Shown: in pieces, positions 15,756-25,484 of the stretch
Numbering within the stretch: position 1 is the first letter of the stretch
How the letters are laid out: each line of letters starts with the position of its first letter
Assembly: GCF_012272815.1 (NCBI RefSeq)
Contig: NZ_JAAWWL010000001.1
Location: 186,001 to 250,000 of the forward strand
Reading direction: 5' to 3'
From: Croceivirga thetidis
GTDB lineage: Bacteria > Bacteroidota > Bacteroidia > Flavobacteriales > Flavobacteriaceae
Length of the DNA stretch: 64,000 bases
Made by a program: the position numbers and the translations under genes
The notes under the pieces: generated by a model
Databases searched by the model: none
The model's input: the letters and a program-made list of their open reading frames with translations, nothing else
What the model was told of the DNA's origin: nothing

Positions 15756-18448
15756 TACTCACTAATATTCGGTGCCAGCCACTTTTGGGCCTTTTCCATT
15801 TGAATTCCTTTTCGTTCGGCAAAGTCAGCGACCTGATCTTGTTTGATTTTTCCCAAACCAAAATATTTAGATTCTGGATGCCCAAAATAGTAACCACTGA
15901 CACTTGCTGCAGGCCACATTGCCAAACTTTCCGTCAATTGTACACCGATATTTTCTTCGACCTTCAGAAGTTGCCATATGGACAACTTTTCTAAATGGTC
16001 AGGACAAGCAGGATAACCCGGTGCAGGTCGAATTCCTCGATATTTTTCGTTTATCAATGCTTCATTGTTTAAATTTTCTTGAGCTGCGTAGCCCCAATAT
16101 TTTGTTCGGACTTCTTTGTGCAAATATTCGGCAAAGGCCTCGGCCAATCTATCTGCCAAAGCCTTAATCATGATGGAATTGTAATCGTCATGATTGCTTT
16201 CAAACTCTGCTGCCAGTTCTTGGGTTCCAAAACCTGCAGTAACACAAAAACAACCCATATAATCCTGAATGCCACTATTCTCTGGGGCTATAAAATCAGC
16301 GAGTGCAATATTGGGCACTCCATCCCGCTTTTTAAGTTGTTGACGAAGGGTTCGGAAAACAGCTCCCTCTATATCTCCCGCCAAGGGGGAGACTTCGATA
16401 TCGTCACCAATCGAATTCGCCGGAAACAAACCGAATACGGCCTTGCCTTTTAGTAGTTTTTCTTCGAAAATTTTTTTGAGCAAAGATTGGGCATCTGCGA
16501 ATAGCTCTGTTGCTTGTTCACCTACAACTTCATCCTTTAAAATTTCGGGATATTTTCCATGTAAATCCCAAGACCTAAAAAAAGGAGTCCAATCAACATA
16601 TTCCGTTAGTTTGGATACATCAAAATCTTCCCAGACCTGTACGCCTAATTTGTTCGGTTCTTTGATATCTTCAATCTTAAAATCAAGACGAAGCTTATTT
16701 TGCCTCGCTTCATCAATGGTCAGGTACTCTTTTTCTTTGGTTCTATTCAAGAACTTTTCTCGAAAACTCTCATAATCGAGCTTTATCGACTTTTTATATC
16801 CAGCAGAAGTGTCTTTTTGAAGTAAATCACCGACCACAGTAACCGCTCGTGAGGCGTCATTGACGTGTACCACAGACTGACTGTATTGCGGATCTATTTT
16901 AACTGCGGTATGGGCCTTACTTGTTGTAGCGCCACCAATCAACAAAGGGACCTTAAAGTTTTGACGTTCCATCTCTTTGGCCAAAAAGACCATTTCATCC
17001 AACGAAGGGGTAATCAAACCACTGAGACCGATAATGTCGACACGTTCCTCAACTGCTTTCTGAATTATCTTTTCTGGTGGTACCATTACCCCTAAATCGA
17101 CAATTTCATAGTTGTTACATGCTAAAACCACAGAAACGATGTTCTTACCGATATCATGTACATCACCCTTTACCGTGGCCATTAAAATCTTACCAGCTGC
17201 TTTCCCAGCCGTAGCATCAGCGTTGTTCTTTTTTTCTTCTTCAATATAGGGTTCTAGGTAGGCAACCGCTTTTTTCATGACCCGTGCCGATTTGACCACT
17301 TGGGGCAAGAACATCTTACCACTACCAAATAAATCACCAACGACATTCATGCCAGTCATCAAATTGTCCTCAATAACTTCTAAAGGTTTTGTAGCCTGTT
17401 GACGTGCCTCTTCAACATCTTCAATGATATATTGGTCAATACCCTTAACCAAAGCCCTCGTAATTCTATCTTGTAAGGGATCCTCTCTCCACGATAGATC
17501 AACTTTACTTTCCTTTGCCTTCCCTTGAACGGTTTCAGCAAACTCCAGAAGTCGTTCGGTTGCATCATCCCTTCTATTCAAAATGACGTCCTCAACATGC
17601 TCCAACAAGTCTTTAGGAATATCATCGTAAACCTCTAGCATGGTCGGATTTACAATACCCATATTCATACCTGCTTTAATGGCGTGAAATAAAAAGACCG
17701 AATGCATTGCTTCTCGAACAGGGTTGTTACCTCGAAATGAAAAAGAAACATTACTGACCCCACCACTAACACTACAATAGGGAAGATTATCCCGAACCCA
17801 TTGCGTGCCTTCGATAAAATCCAAGGCATTACGTTTGTGCTCATCCATGCCAGTGGCAACAGGAAAAATGTTGAGATCAAAGATGATATCTTCAGGAGGA
17901 AACTTCACTTTATCTACCAAAATTCGATATGAACGTTCTGCGATTTCTTTTCGACGCTCCAGATTATCAGCTTGTCCAACCTCATCAAAGGCCATCACAA
18001 TGACGGCTGCGCCATATCTTTTTATCAATCTTGCCTGGCGGATGAATTCTTCTTCGCCCTCTTTTAAGCTAATGGAATTGACCACACATTTGCCTTGAAC
18101 CACTTGTAAACCTGCTTCAATGATTTCCCATTTTGAAGAATCAATCATAATGGGCACCCTCGAAATATCGGGTTCTGAAGCGATTAGGTTTAAAAACTTG
18201 ACCATTGCCGTCTTACCATCAATAAGACCATCATCCATATTGATATCGATAATCTGGGCACCGCCCTCCACTTGATGACGAGCAACTTCCAAAGCCTCTT
18301 CAAATTTTTCCTCCTTTATCAACCGGAGAAACTTTTTGGACCCAGCAACATTGGTTCGCTCCCCAACATTAATGAAATTACTTTCTGGAGTGATTACCAA
18401 GGGTTCAAGACCACTGAGCTGCATATATTTTTCTTGGGTTGTATTCAT
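15755..18448 (-). CDS. metH: Methionine synthase, C-terminal half (cobalamin, activation modules)
   Basis: 897 residues, three modules of cobalamin-dependent MetH. Pterin/methylfolate-binding barrel about 15-290 ([11 protein letters not shown] at 27-37; [11 protein letters not shown] near 67-77). Helical cap plus B12-binding Rossmann domain about 320-560, with DVHDIG at 429-434 where His431 is the cobalt ligand. SAM-binding activation domain about 570-897 ([22 protein letters not shown]). The homocysteine-binding module is missing here because it is encoded as a separate gene at 18734. Split MetH in this form is known in Bacteroidota, so this is not a frameshift. It overlaps the ABM gene by 1 base. 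Confidence 0.95.
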   Translation of the reverse strand: MNTTQEKYMQLSGLEPLVITPESNFINVGERTNVAGSKKFLRLIKEEKFEEALEVARHQVEGGAQIIDINMDDGLIDGKTAMVKFLNLIASEPDISRVPIMIDSSKWEIIEAGLQVVQGKCVVNSISLKEGEEEFIRQARLIKRYGAAVIVMAFDEVGQADNLERRKEIAERSYRILVDKVKFPPEDIIFDLNIFPVATGMDEHKRNALDFIEGTQWVRDNLPYCSVSGGVSNVSFSFRGNNPVREAMHSVFLFHAIKAGMNMGIVNPTMLEVYDDIPKDLLEHVEDVILNRRDDATERLLEFAETVQGKAKESKVDLSWREDPLQDRITRALVKGIDQYIIEDVEEARQQATKPLEVIEDNLMTGMNVVGDLFGSGKMFLPQVVKSARVMKKAVAYLEPYIEEEKKNNADATAGKAAGKILMATVKGDVHDIGKNIVSVVLACNNYEIVDLGVMVPPEKIIQKAVEERVDIIGLSGLITPSLDEMVFLAKEMERQNFKVPLLIGGATTSKAHTAVKIDPQYSQSVVHVNDASRAVTVVGDLLQKDTSAGYKKSIKLDYESFREKFLNRTKEKEYLTIDEARQNKLRLDFKIEDIKEPNKLGVQVWEDFDVSKLTEYVDWTPFFRSWDLHGKYPEILKDEVVGEQATELFADAQSLLKKIFEEKLLKGKAVFGLFPANSIGDDIEVSPLAGDIEGAVFRTLRQQLKKRDGVPNIALADFIAPENSGIQDYMGCFCVTAGFGTQELAAEFESNHDDYNSIMIKALADRLAEAFAEYLHKEVRTKYWGYAAQENLNNEALINEKYRGIRPAPGYPACPDHLEKLSIWQLLKVEENIGVQLTESLAMWPAASVSGYYFGHPESKYFGLGKIKQDQVADFAERKGIQMEKAQKWLAPNISE

Positions 18449-18729
18449 TAACTATAATGTAGTACTTCAGGAAAAGGTTCGTAAAAATGATGGAGCAATT
18501 TCTTCCATTCTTGATATTTCGGGGAATTACGAAATCCGACTTCGTGATCGCCTAAAGTTTCCCAGTTGACCAATAGTATGTATTGATTCTCCTTTTCAAT
18601 ACATTTTTTTAGCTCATGATTGATATATCCTTTCATGGATTCAATGATTGATGACGCTTGCCTAAAACTCTGTTCAAATTTTAGGTTTTCACCGTTCTCA
18701 ATATTCAAAATTGCTACTTCAAGCACCAT
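18448..18729 (-). CDS. ABM (antibiotic biosynthesis monooxygenase-like) domain protein
   Basis: 93 residues forming one dimeric alpha-beta barrel unit: [14 protein letters not shown] at the start, [21 protein letters not shown] in the middle, and [23 protein letters not shown], which is the typical ABM W-x-s pattern. ABM proteins include haem-degrading and quinone monooxygenases as well as non-catalytic ones. It lies between the two halves of metH (4 bases after the first half, 1-base overlap with the second). Its role there is unknown. Confidence 0.85.
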   Translation of the reverse strand: MVLEVAILNIENGENLKFEQSFRQASSIIESMKGYINHELKKCIEKENQYILLVNWETLGDHEVGFRNSPKYQEWKKLLHHFYEPFPEVLHYS

Positions 18730-18733
18730 ATTA

Positions 18734-19735
18734 CTATATTGAAACCATTGAATTTCTTGGCTTGTAATTTTTAGTCAAATCGGCAATTGCCTTAATATGT
18801 TCTGGTGTGGTTCCACAACAACCTCCGATAATGTTAACCAATCCTTTTTCTAGATATTCCTTAATCTGCGAAGCCATTTGCTCAGGTGTTTCATCGTATT
18901 CGCCAAAGGCATTTGGCAACCCCGCATTGGGATGCGCAGAGGTAAAAAAATCGGATTTTGCCGAAATTACCTCTAAGTGTGGAGTCAATTGCTTCGCCCC
19001 TAAGGCACAATTGAATCCCACAGAGAGTATAGGAATATGGGAAACTGAAATCAAAAAAGCCTCTGCGGTTTGTCCTGATAGTGTTCTCCCAGATGCATCC
19101 GTTATGGTACCACTTACCATTATGGGCACTTCTATACCCCGTTCATCCTTTACTTCTTCAATAGCAAATAAAGCGGCTTTGGCATTTAACGTGTCAAAAA
19201 TGGTTTCCACCAATAAAATATCCGCTCCACCGTCAAGCAACGCTTCAACCTGTTGTTTATAGGCAATTCGTAACTCATCAAAACTTACAGCTCGAAAACC
19301 GGGATCATTTACGTCTGGTGAAAGACTTGCAGTTTTATTGGTAGGTCCAATACTACCGGCAACAAAACGAGGTTTCTGAGGTTCTTTAGCTGTAAACTCA
19401 TTGGCAACTCTTTTCGCAATTTGAGCTGATTGGTAATTCAACTCGTACACCAATTCTTCCATGCCATAGTCTGCCATTGCAATCGTGGTACCAGAAAACG
19501 TATTGGTTTCAACGATATCAGCCCCTGCTGCAAAGTACTTTCTATGAACCTCGGCCAATGCCTTAGGTTGTGTCAAGGAAAGTAAATCGTTGTTCCCTTG
19601 TAAAGGTGAGGGCCAATCTTTGAATCGTTCCCCTCGGAAGTCCTCCTCCGAAAACTTATAGCGTTGTAGCATGGTACCCATAGCACCATCCAACACAAGT
19701 ATTCTTTCCTTTAAAATTTCTTCAATCTTCGACAT
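18734..19735 (-). CDS. metH: Methionine synthase, N-terminal half (homocysteine S-methyltransferase)
   Basis: 333 residues, the zinc-dependent homocysteine-binding barrel of Met[14 protein letters not shown] at 13-25 is the characteristic N-terminal motif. The zinc ligands are Cys243 (GFNCALG) and Cys306-Cys307 (GGCCGTTP). It works with the cobalamin half encoded downstream to transfer a methyl group from 5-methyl-THF to homocysteine. It is the first gene after the SAM-I riboswitch. ATG at 19735. Confidence 0.94.
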   Translation of the reverse strand: MSKIEEILKERILVLDGAMGTMLQRYKFSEEDFRGERFKDWPSPLQGNNDLLSLTQPKALAEVHRKYFAAGADIVETNTFSGTTIAMADYGMEELVYELNYQSAQIAKRVANEFTAKEPQKPRFVAGSIGPTNKTASLSPDVNDPGFRAVSFDELRIAYKQQVEALLDGGADILLVETIFDTLNAKAALFAIEEVKDERGIEVPIMVSGTITDASGRTLSGQTAEAFLISVSHIPILSVGFNCALGAKQLTPHLEVISAKSDFFTSAHPNAGLPNAFGEYDETPEQMASQIKEYLEKGLVNIIGGCCGTTPEHIKAIADLTKNYKPRNSMVSI

Positions 19736-19809
19736 AAAAAAATGGTATTCTTTTTCGAGAACAATTTTCAGTAACTATCAAGTAAAAATGGAATACGGTA
19801 TTCGATTTT

Positions 19810-19930
19810 GTTATCCTTCCCAATTTGATTGGGTAGAATTTAGCACCTTCTTAGATGCTGATAGACATCAGCACAGGCTAAGGGTTGCTAAGGTTTCAAA
19901 GGGTCTAATCCCTCCACCTTTCTTGATAAC
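19810..19930 (-). promoter_or_regulatory. SAM-I (S-box) riboswitch upstream of the split metH operon
   Basis: Minus-strand sequence matches the S-box core in order: P1 5' strand GTTATCAAGA (19930-19921), AGGTGGAGGGA, GACCC, TGAAACC, GCAACC, the AGGTGCTAAATTC segment, P4 CCCAAT/ATTGGG, and P1 3' strand GATAAC (19815-19810). An extra hairpin GCTGAT/ATCAGC sits in the P3 arm. Downstream, CTTGATA (19783-19777) is complementary over 7 bases to the TATCAAG of the P1 5' strand and could form a competing helix. No strong terminator is visible, so the output may be translational. High SAM should turn the operon off. Confidence 0.93.
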
Positions 19931-19984
19931 TTACATTGTTTAAATGAACTGGTTGCAAATTAACGGCGCAATACTTTCAAAACC

Positions 19985-20017
19985 AAAAAAACCTTCCATA
20001 AACAAAGTATTGGAAGG
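19985..20017 (-). terminator. Terminator after the flavoprotein reductase gene
   Basis: Minus strand CCTTCCA (20017-20011) and TGGAAGG (19998-19992), followed by seven T (19991-19985). It ends the sulfite-reductase operon just before the promoter region of the SAM-I-led methionine operon, whose aptamer starts about 55 bases further on. Confidence 0.85.
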
Positions 20018-20040
20018 CTTTAGCGATGAACAAACTCGAA

Positions 20041-21102
20041 TTAAATGATGCTTTGCACCACTTCTTTTTTAGCTTCTTTTTTAGATCCGTCAAACCCTTC
20101 TACCCCACCAACGGTGGTATATTTCATCACAAATCGTTTATCGGGATTAATAATCTGATATGCATATTGACACATGACTGCGGCTTCATGAAAACCAGAA
20201 AGGATTAACTTCAGTTTACCTTCATAGGTGTTTACGTCTCCTATCGCAAATACGCCTGGAATATTGGTTTGATAGTCTTTAGCGTTGTTAACCTTAATTG
20301 CATTTTTTTCAATCTCAAGGCCCCAATTTCCTAATGGACCCAATTTTGGGGAAAGGCCGAATAGGGGAATGAAATTATCAACCTCTAAATATGTTGGTTG
20401 CTTTTCTTCTTCAGAATGTTCAATGACCACAGCCTGCAATTCGTTTTGCCCATGCAGCTCTTTCACCTCAGCTTTGGTATACAACTTAATCTTTCCCAAT
20501 TGCGCCAACTCTCTGGCCTTCTCAACTGAATCCAATGCCCCACGGAACTCGTTTCTTCTGTGCACCAACGACACTTCAGCCGCAACATCTGCCAAAAATA
20601 TAGCCCAGTCCAATGCAGAATCACCACCGCCAGCTAAGACTACTTTTTTATTTCGATAAACCTCTGGGTCTTTTATGATATAGGAAACCCCTTTATCCTC
20701 AAATTTTGAAAGATTTTCCAATTGTGGTTTGCGAGGTTCGAAAGAACCGAGTCCACCTGCTATCACAACGACTTTGGCATGATGCTCCGTTCCCTTATTT
20801 GTGGTAACGATAAAAGAACCGTCGTCTTGTTTCTTTAAAGTCTCAGCACGTTCACCCAAGGTATAGCCTGCTTCAAAAGGTTTGATTTGTTCCAATAAGC
20901 GGTCCACGAGATCACCGGCCAATATCTCTGGATATGCCGGTATATCGTAAATCGGTTTTTTGGGATAAATCTCTGAGCATTGACCACCTGGTTGTGGCAA
21001 AGCATCAATCAAGTGGCATTTTAGTTTTAATAGTCCGGCTTCGAATACAGTGAACAATCCTGTTGGGCCCGCACCTATTATGAGTATATCTGTTTTAATC
21101 AT
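20041..21102 (-). CDS. FAD-dependent pyridine nucleotide-disulfide-like oxidoreductase (FNR type 2)
   Basis: 353 residues from the ATG at 21102 (another ATG lies 15 bases earlier). FAD motif GAGPTG at 10-15; NAD(P) motif GGGDSALDWA near 159-168 with VHRR after it; the second FAD motif is GVFAIGDV. There is no CxxC redox pair where thioredoxin reductases have one, so this belongs to the TrxB-like ferredoxin/flavodoxin-NADP reductases. Next to sulfite reductase and cobA, it plausibly supplies electrons to sulfite reductase through a ferredoxin; this is inference from position. Confidence 0.85.
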   Translation of the reverse strand: MIKTDILIIGAGPTGLFTVFEAGLLKLKCHLIDALPQPGGQCSEIYPKKPIYDIPAYPEILAGDLVDRLLEQIKPFEAGYTLGERAETLKKQDDGSFIVTTNKGTEHHAKVVVIAGGLGSFEPRKPQLENLSKFEDKGVSYIIKDPEVYRNKKVVLAGGGDSALDWAIFLADVAAEVSLVHRRNEFRGALDSVEKARELAQLGKIKLYTKAEVKELHGQNELQAVVIEHSEEEKQPTYLEVDNFIPLFGLSPKLGPLGNWGLEIEKNAIKVNNAKDYQTNIPGVFAIGDVNTYEGKLKLILSGFHEAAVMCQYAYQIINPDKRFVMKYTTVGGVEGFDGSKKEAKKEVVQSII

Positions 21103-21144
21103 TTTCTTGATTTTCATTTAAAAACCGTTCCAAAAACCCCACTA

Positions 21145-21924
21145 TTAGGATCTACTAGATTGGTTCGATTCAACTTCAGCAAATTCTTTTGTGATTTGTA
21201 CAATCCTATTTCGATGTCCTACTACTTCACCAATTACAATAATGGCAGGATTCGACAACTGCTGCTCCCTGACCTTGGCTTCAATGGTTGCAACAGTGCC
21301 AATTCCTATTTTCTCGTTTATTGTAGTTCCCTCTTGTATAATAGCGACCGGTGTTTCAGCTTTTCCTTCGGATTGGAACAATTGCATGATTTCATTCAAT
21401 TTTGACATTCCCATCAAAATGACCACAGTTGCAGAAGACTTTGCCGCAAGTGCAACATCGCTTGGAATTTTGTGTTCTTTGGTCGTGCCGGTTATCACCC
21501 AAAAGCTCTCCGATGCTCCACGTTTGGTAACTGGAATATTTTGGTTAGCTGGTACCGAAATAGCTGATGTAATACCAGGAACATTGACTGTTTCTATTCC
21601 GCGTTCAGCTGCATATTCCATTTCTTCAGCACCTCGTCCGAACACAAAAGGATCACCTCCTTTTAACCGCACTACATGAAGACCTTGCCTAGCTCTCTGT
21701 ACGATCAGTTCATTGATTTGTGCTTGCTGATAGTGATAACATCCTTTTCGTTTGCCAACAAAAATATGTTCGGCACCTGACGCGTATTCCAATAAATCAG
21801 CATCTACCAGCGCATCATATAGGACCACATCGGCAGACTGCAATGTTCTGATACCGCGAAGGGTAATTAAATCGACTGCCCCAGGACCAGCCCCAACTAC
21901 TGTGAGTTTACCTTGATTAAGCAT
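21145..21924 (-). CDS. cobA: Uroporphyrinogen-III C-methyltransferase
   Basis: 259 residues of the tetrapyrrole methylase fold: VVGAGPGAVDLITLRG near 9-24 (SAM loop), LYDALVD at 35-41, and GGDPFVFGRGAEE near 85-97. It makes precorrin-2, the first step of sirohaem synthesis for the adjacent sulfite reductase. It is a single-domain enzyme; the dehydrogenase/ferrochelatase needed to finish sirohaem is not in this window. It overlaps the sulfite reductase gene by 8 bases. Confidence 0.93.
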   Translation of the reverse strand: MLNQGKLTVVGAGPGAVDLITLRGIRTLQSADVVLYDALVDADLLEYASGAEHIFVGKRKGCYHYQQAQINELIVQRARQGLHVVRLKGGDPFVFGRGAEEMEYAAERGIETVNVPGITSAISVPANQNIPVTKRGASESFWVITGTTKEHKIPSDVALAAKSSATVVILMGMSKLNEIMQLFQSEGKAETPVAIIQEGTTINEKIGIGTVATIEAKVREQQLSNPAIIVIGEVVGHRNRIVQITKEFAEVESNQSSRS

Positions 21925-24007
21925 GTGCCAATTCTAATTTTCTATGCTGTTCGAGCTTGGCCAAGACCTCTTTGGCATTTTCCAAATACGATTTTGCAAA
22001 AGATTCTGTTGGCTCATTTTGATTTAATTGCAAAACAAGGTTTTCAAATCCACCTTGAAAATCAATACTACCATTCTCAACAAACAATCGGTCAAAGTCT
22101 TTAATAATGCTCGAATGTGTATTGGTTTTTACCTTTTCTGAGGTCAAAAGTGCCTTTGCGGAATTGACCATGGATTGGTAGGAATAATAAATGCTTGCGG
22201 CCCAATTTCTTTCGTGTAATGCCTCAATAGCGGCATCAATCTTCTCCTGGCTCTCGAAAAAAAGTGTGGCCACTAAATCAACGATTACACCAGCACATTC
22301 CCCAATGCCGATCTCCTTTTTATATTTCTCGGTGTTGCCCCAATCAATAAAATCCTCAGGTGTCAAATCCTCAACACTTGATAAGTGTTTCAAGAAATCA
22401 TAGAAATAGTGCTCGCCTCTATCCGAATAATACTCATCAAACTTTTGACCGTTGCCATGGGCTTCGTAATCTTCCAAAATTAGACGCAACGCTTCTGGCC
22501 CACGTTTACTGGGAATCTTTACGACTTTGTCTGCAAAAGTACCTTTACCGCTACCATGGTTACCGCCTCCTAGCAATACTTGCAATGCAGGGGCCACCAG
22601 TTTGTCTTTGGTGCGGATACTCATGCCTTGAAATCCGATATGGGCCATATTATGCTGCCCACACGCATTCATACAACCACTGATTTTTATAACCACATCA
22701 GGGTTACTGATGTACTGTGGATATTCTTCCTTTATCAATTCTTCAAGTCTTTTGGCAATACCTGTACTACTCGCGATACCCAAATTACAGGTGTCCGTTC
22801 CAGGGCAAGCGGTAATATCCAGAGCCTTGTTATAACCGACTTCTACAAAACCCAATTTTTTCAATTCTTGATAGAAGAAGGGCAATAAGTCTTGCTTAAC
22901 ATGAGGAATAAGGATATTTTGTCGCAAAGAGAATCGCAGTTCGCCAGCTGCATATTTCCTAACTAATTGTGCTAATTCCCGGGCTTTATCCGTGTAAAAA
23001 TCTCCTAGCAGAACTTTGATTCCTATTGCGACGTAGTTTTTTTGTTTTTGAGGAATGACGTTGGTAGATTTCCAAGTTTCAAATTCTTCAACATCTTGAA
23101 TATGAACTTTTGGCGTCTGAAACTCATTTATAATTGGCTTTGGATAACCTTCAACGTTAATTGAATACGTTTTTACTGGTATTGCCATTTGCTCGGCTTG
23201 CAATAACTCCCTGAATCCATCCAACCCAATATCCTTCAACAAAAACTTCATGCGAGCTTTTGCCCTACTTTTACGCTCACCATAGCGGTCAAATACACGA
23301 ATAACCCCTTCCATCAACGGAATTATTTTGTCAGTAGGAAGAAAATCGAACAACTCATCGGCATGTCGGGGCTGAGAGCCAAGACCTCCACCAAGCATTA
23401 CTTTAAACCCCTTAATACCATGTTCAATTTTGGCAATAAAACCTAAATCGTGCATGTACGAAAGGCCGGTATCCGCATCAGTTGCAGAAAAGGAAACCTT
23501 GAATTTCCGTCCCATCTCTTGGCCAATAGGATTCCGTAGGAAATACTCGAATACCGCTTGGGCATAAGGCGAAACATCAAAGGGCTCATCAATATCAATA
23601 CCAGCGGTCTCTGAGGCCGTCACATTTCGAACAGTGTTTCCGCAAGCTTCACGTAGCGTTACTTCATCCTTTTCCAATTGGGCCCACAATTCGGGCGTTC
23701 GCTCCAAATCGACATAATGGATTTGAATATCCTGTCGTGTGGTTATATGTAGACGACCTGTGGAAAATTCATCGGCCACATCGGCAATGCGCAACAACTG
23801 ACGAGAGCTCACCTTACCGTAGGGAATCTTAATCCGAATCATTTGCACGCCCTGTTGACGTTGGCCGTAAACCCCTCTTGCCAAACGAAGACTACGAAAC
23901 TTTTCTTCATCTATATTCCCATCATTGAATTGGCGAATCTTTTGTTCCAACTCAATAATATCCTTCGCTACTACTGGATTCTCTATCTCTGTTCTAAAAC
24001 TCTGCAT
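21917..24007 (-). CDS. Sulfite (or nitrite) reductase fused to a C-terminal HEPN-like domain
   Basis: 696 residues. About 1-540 are a sirohaem/4Fe-4S assimilatory reductase with duplicated ferredoxin-like repeats (GVYGQRQQGVQMIRIK near 46) and the cluster cysteines in ACPGTDTC (C-x5-C) and SGCMNACG (C-x3-C), spaced by about 35 residues. About 560-696 are a helical bundle (AAIEALHERNWAASIYYSYQ ... FAKSYLENAKEVLAKLEQ) resembling HEPN domains but without an evident R-x4-6-H ribonuclease motif. Sulfite is the likely substrate because the neighbours are cysD, cysN and cysH. It is the first gene of a sub-operon with cobA and the reductase. Confidence 0.88.
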   Translation of the reverse strand: MQSFRTEIENPVVAKDIIELEQKIRQFNDGNIDEEKFRSLRLARGVYGQRQQGVQMIRIKIPYGKVSSRQLLRIADVADEFSTGRLHITTRQDIQIHYVDLERTPELWAQLEKDEVTLREACGNTVRNVTASETAGIDIDEPFDVSPYAQAVFEYFLRNPIGQEMGRKFKVSFSATDADTGLSYMHDLGFIAKIEHGIKGFKVMLGGGLGSQPRHADELFDFLPTDKIIPLMEGVIRVFDRYGERKSRAKARMKFLLKDIGLDGFRELLQAEQMAIPVKTYSINVEGYPKPIINEFQTPKVHIQDVEEFETWKSTNVIPQKQKNYVAIGIKVLLGDFYTDKARELAQLVRKYAAGELRFSLRQNILIPHVKQDLLPFFYQELKKLGFVEVGYNKALDITACPGTDTCNLGIASSTGIAKRLEELIKEEYPQYISNPDVVIKISGCMNACGQHNMAHIGFQGMSIRTKDKLVAPALQVLLGGGNHGSGKGTFADKVVKIPSKRGPEALRLILEDYEAHGNGQKFDEYYSDRGEHYFYDFLKHLSSVEDLTPEDFIDWGNTEKYKKEIGIGECAGVIVDLVATLFFESQEKIDAAIEALHERNWAASIYYSYQSMVNSAKALLTSEKVKTNTHSSIIKDFDRLFVENGSIDFQGGFENLVLQLNQNEPTESFAKSYLENAKEVLAKLEQHRKLELAHA

Positions 24008-24054
24008 GATGAATATTAGCTTCGTTCGTTAAAATTATTCTTTAATTTATTTAT

Positions 24055-24092
24055 CCTATCGATTTTATAGATTTTAAACAAAATCGGATAGG
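24055..24092. promoter_or_regulatory. Candidate Rrf2-type operator upstream of sulfite reductase
   Basis: CCTATCGATTTTATAGA at 24055-24071 matches two other 17-bp copies in the cys region (27362 and 27442): consensus CCTATMGWTTTWRTAGR, a semi-palindrome. A diverged inverted half, AAAATCGGATAGG, ends at 24092, so the whole stretch also reads as an imperfect inverted repeat. It lies 48 bases upstream of the sulfite reductase start. Confidence 0.55.
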
Positions 24093-24104
24093 TATTTTAA
24101 ATTT

Positions 24105-24153
24105 TAAAAGTTCCCACGGCCGGTAAAATTCTCAAATCCCTGCCGTGGGTAAC
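24105..24153 (-). terminator. Hairpin after cysN
   Basis: Minus strand GTTACCCACGGC (24153-24142) and GCCGTGGGAAC (24120-24110), a stem of about 11 bp with one bulge and a 21-base loop, followed by TTTTAAAATTT. It lies right after the cysN stop and probably separates the cysHDN transcript from the sulfite reductase sub-operon, though the T-tract is interrupted. Confidence 0.55.
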
Positions 24154-24164
24154 AAAAGATGAAC

Positions 24165-25412
24165 TTATTCTATAAACCCTACACCAGCTGTTGTATTTGA
24201 TTGTGAATCAATCAAAATAAACGAACCATTTGTTCTATGATTTTTGAAAGAATCATAAAAAATAGGCTTGTTCAACCGAAAGGATACTTTGGCAATATCG
24301 TTCATACCCAGACCGTCAATACCCTCTTCGGTACCAGAGTAATCTGGGTTTATTTTATGGTGGATAGCGTCCACTTTGGCCAATACCTTGTTTACTCCAT
24401 GTTGAATAACATATTTCGCACCAGGAGTCATTTTTTTGGAATCCATCCATGAAACAGTCGCGGTAAATTGCTTTTCAATGGTTGGCAAATCATCTACCTT
24501 GACCAACATATCTCCCCTACTTACGTTAATCTCGTCCTCTAAAGTGATGGTAACCGATGTTCTGCGGGAAGCAGTTTCATACTTTTTATCATAAAAGTAG
24601 ATTTCCTTGATTCGTGAGCGCGTTTGTGAAGGCAAGGCCACAACTTCATCACCGACGTTCAATTCTCCCCCATACACTTTACCAGCGAAACCCCTAAAAT
24701 CATGGTGTTCGTCCGTTTTTGGTCGTACAACATATTGAACAGGAAAACGCGGTGTACCCGTATTGTAGATATCTTGTAAATCAAGCTCCTCTAAATGTTC
24801 TAACAAGGTCTGCCCTGTGTACCAAGGTGTATTTTCTGAAGTATTCACCACATTATCGCCTTTTAACGCACTTACTGGAATAAAGGTGATTTTTTGGTCT
24901 TGATAATCCCTTTTGGCCATTAATTCCTCAAAATCCGCCTTGATTTCATTAAACCGGTTTTCTGAAAAATCAACCAAATCCATTTTATTAATGGCTACAA
25001 TCACATCTTTTACCCGAAGTAAATTGTTGATGAAAAAGTGTCTATTAGTTTGCTCGATTACACCTTTTCTGGCATCTATTAGTATAATGGCCGCTTGCGA
25101 GGTTGACGCCCCCGTTACCATGTTTCTTGTGTATTCCACATGCCCAGGGGTATCGGCTATAATGTAACTTTTTGAGGCTGTTGAAAAATAGATATGGGCC
25201 ACATCTATGGTAATACCCTGTTCCCGTTCTGCTACCAAACCATCGGTCGCCAACGAAAAATCAAGGTAGTCGTAGCCCCTTTGCTTACTGGTTTTTTCAA
25301 TGGCCTCCAATTTATCGGTTGTCAACGATTTGGTATCGTATAACAAGCGTCCAATCAAGGTACTTTTACCATCATCAACACTACCTGCCGTTGCAATCTT
25401 TAATACTTTCAT
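24165..25412 (-). CDS. cysN: Sulfate adenylyltransferase subunit 1 (GTPase)
   Basis: 415 residues from the ATG at 25412; in-frame starts at 25439 (ATG) and 25478 (TTG) exist but add a stretch made of a dispersed hairpin repeat, and family members begin at MKVLKIATAGSVDDGKST. EF-Tu-like GTPase: P-loop GSVDDGKST at 10-18, DTPGH and NKMD further on, followed by two beta-barrel domains. There is no C-terminal APS kinase extension. With CysD it activates sulfate to APS, driven by GTP hydrolysis. Confidence 0.93.
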   Translation of the reverse strand: MKVLKIATAGSVDDGKSTLIGRLLYDTKSLTTDKLEAIEKTSKQRGYDYLDFSLATDGLVAEREQGITIDVAHIYFSTASKSYIIADTPGHVEYTRNMVTGASTSQAAIILIDARKGVIEQTNRHFFINNLLRVKDVIVAINKMDLVDFSENRFNEIKADFEELMAKRDYQDQKITFIPVSALKGDNVVNTSENTPWYTGQTLLEHLEELDLQDIYNTGTPRFPVQYVVRPKTDEHHDFRGFAGKVYGGELNVGDEVVALPSQTRSRIKEIYFYDKKYETASRRTSVTITLEDEINVSRGDMLVKVDDLPTIEKQFTATVSWMDSKKMTPGAKYVIQHGVNKVLAKVDAIHHKINPDYSGTEEGIDGLGMNDIAKVSFRLNKPIFYDSFKNHRTNGSFILIDSQSNTTAGVGFIE

Positions 25413-25424
25413 GTCTATATTTTG

Positions 25425-25472
25425 GATTCCCACTTTCATTTCGACTTCACTCAAAGGCCAGCGGGAATAACA
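25425..25472. repeat. Dispersed constant-loop hairpin repeat, copy A (degenerate)
   Basis: The core TCGACTTCACTC (25441-25452) is one base off the cores of the three other copies. Its flanks ATTCCCACTTTCATT and AAAGGCCAGCGGGAAT form an imperfect stem of about 15 bp. It overlaps the region upstream of cysN and makes an artificial N-terminal extension of that frame. Confidence 0.55.
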
Positions 25473-25484
25473 ATTCAAATTAAT

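Noticed and set aside
15755-19735. metH looks broken into two frames
   Set aside because: Each half is a complete domain set with its own start and stop and a whole ABM gene lies between; split MetH is normal in Bacteroidota.
19671-19943. Plus-strand frame covering the SAM-I region
   Set aside because: It runs antisense through the riboswitch core and the metH start, with no family match.
24105-24153. Hairpin before sulfite reductase as a second attenuator
   Set aside because: No leader peptide or aptamer core found upstream; position fits the end of the cysN transcript better.
25413-25478. N-terminal extension of CysN
   Set aside because: The extra codons are made of the dispersed hairpin repeat and family members start at MKVLKIATAG.
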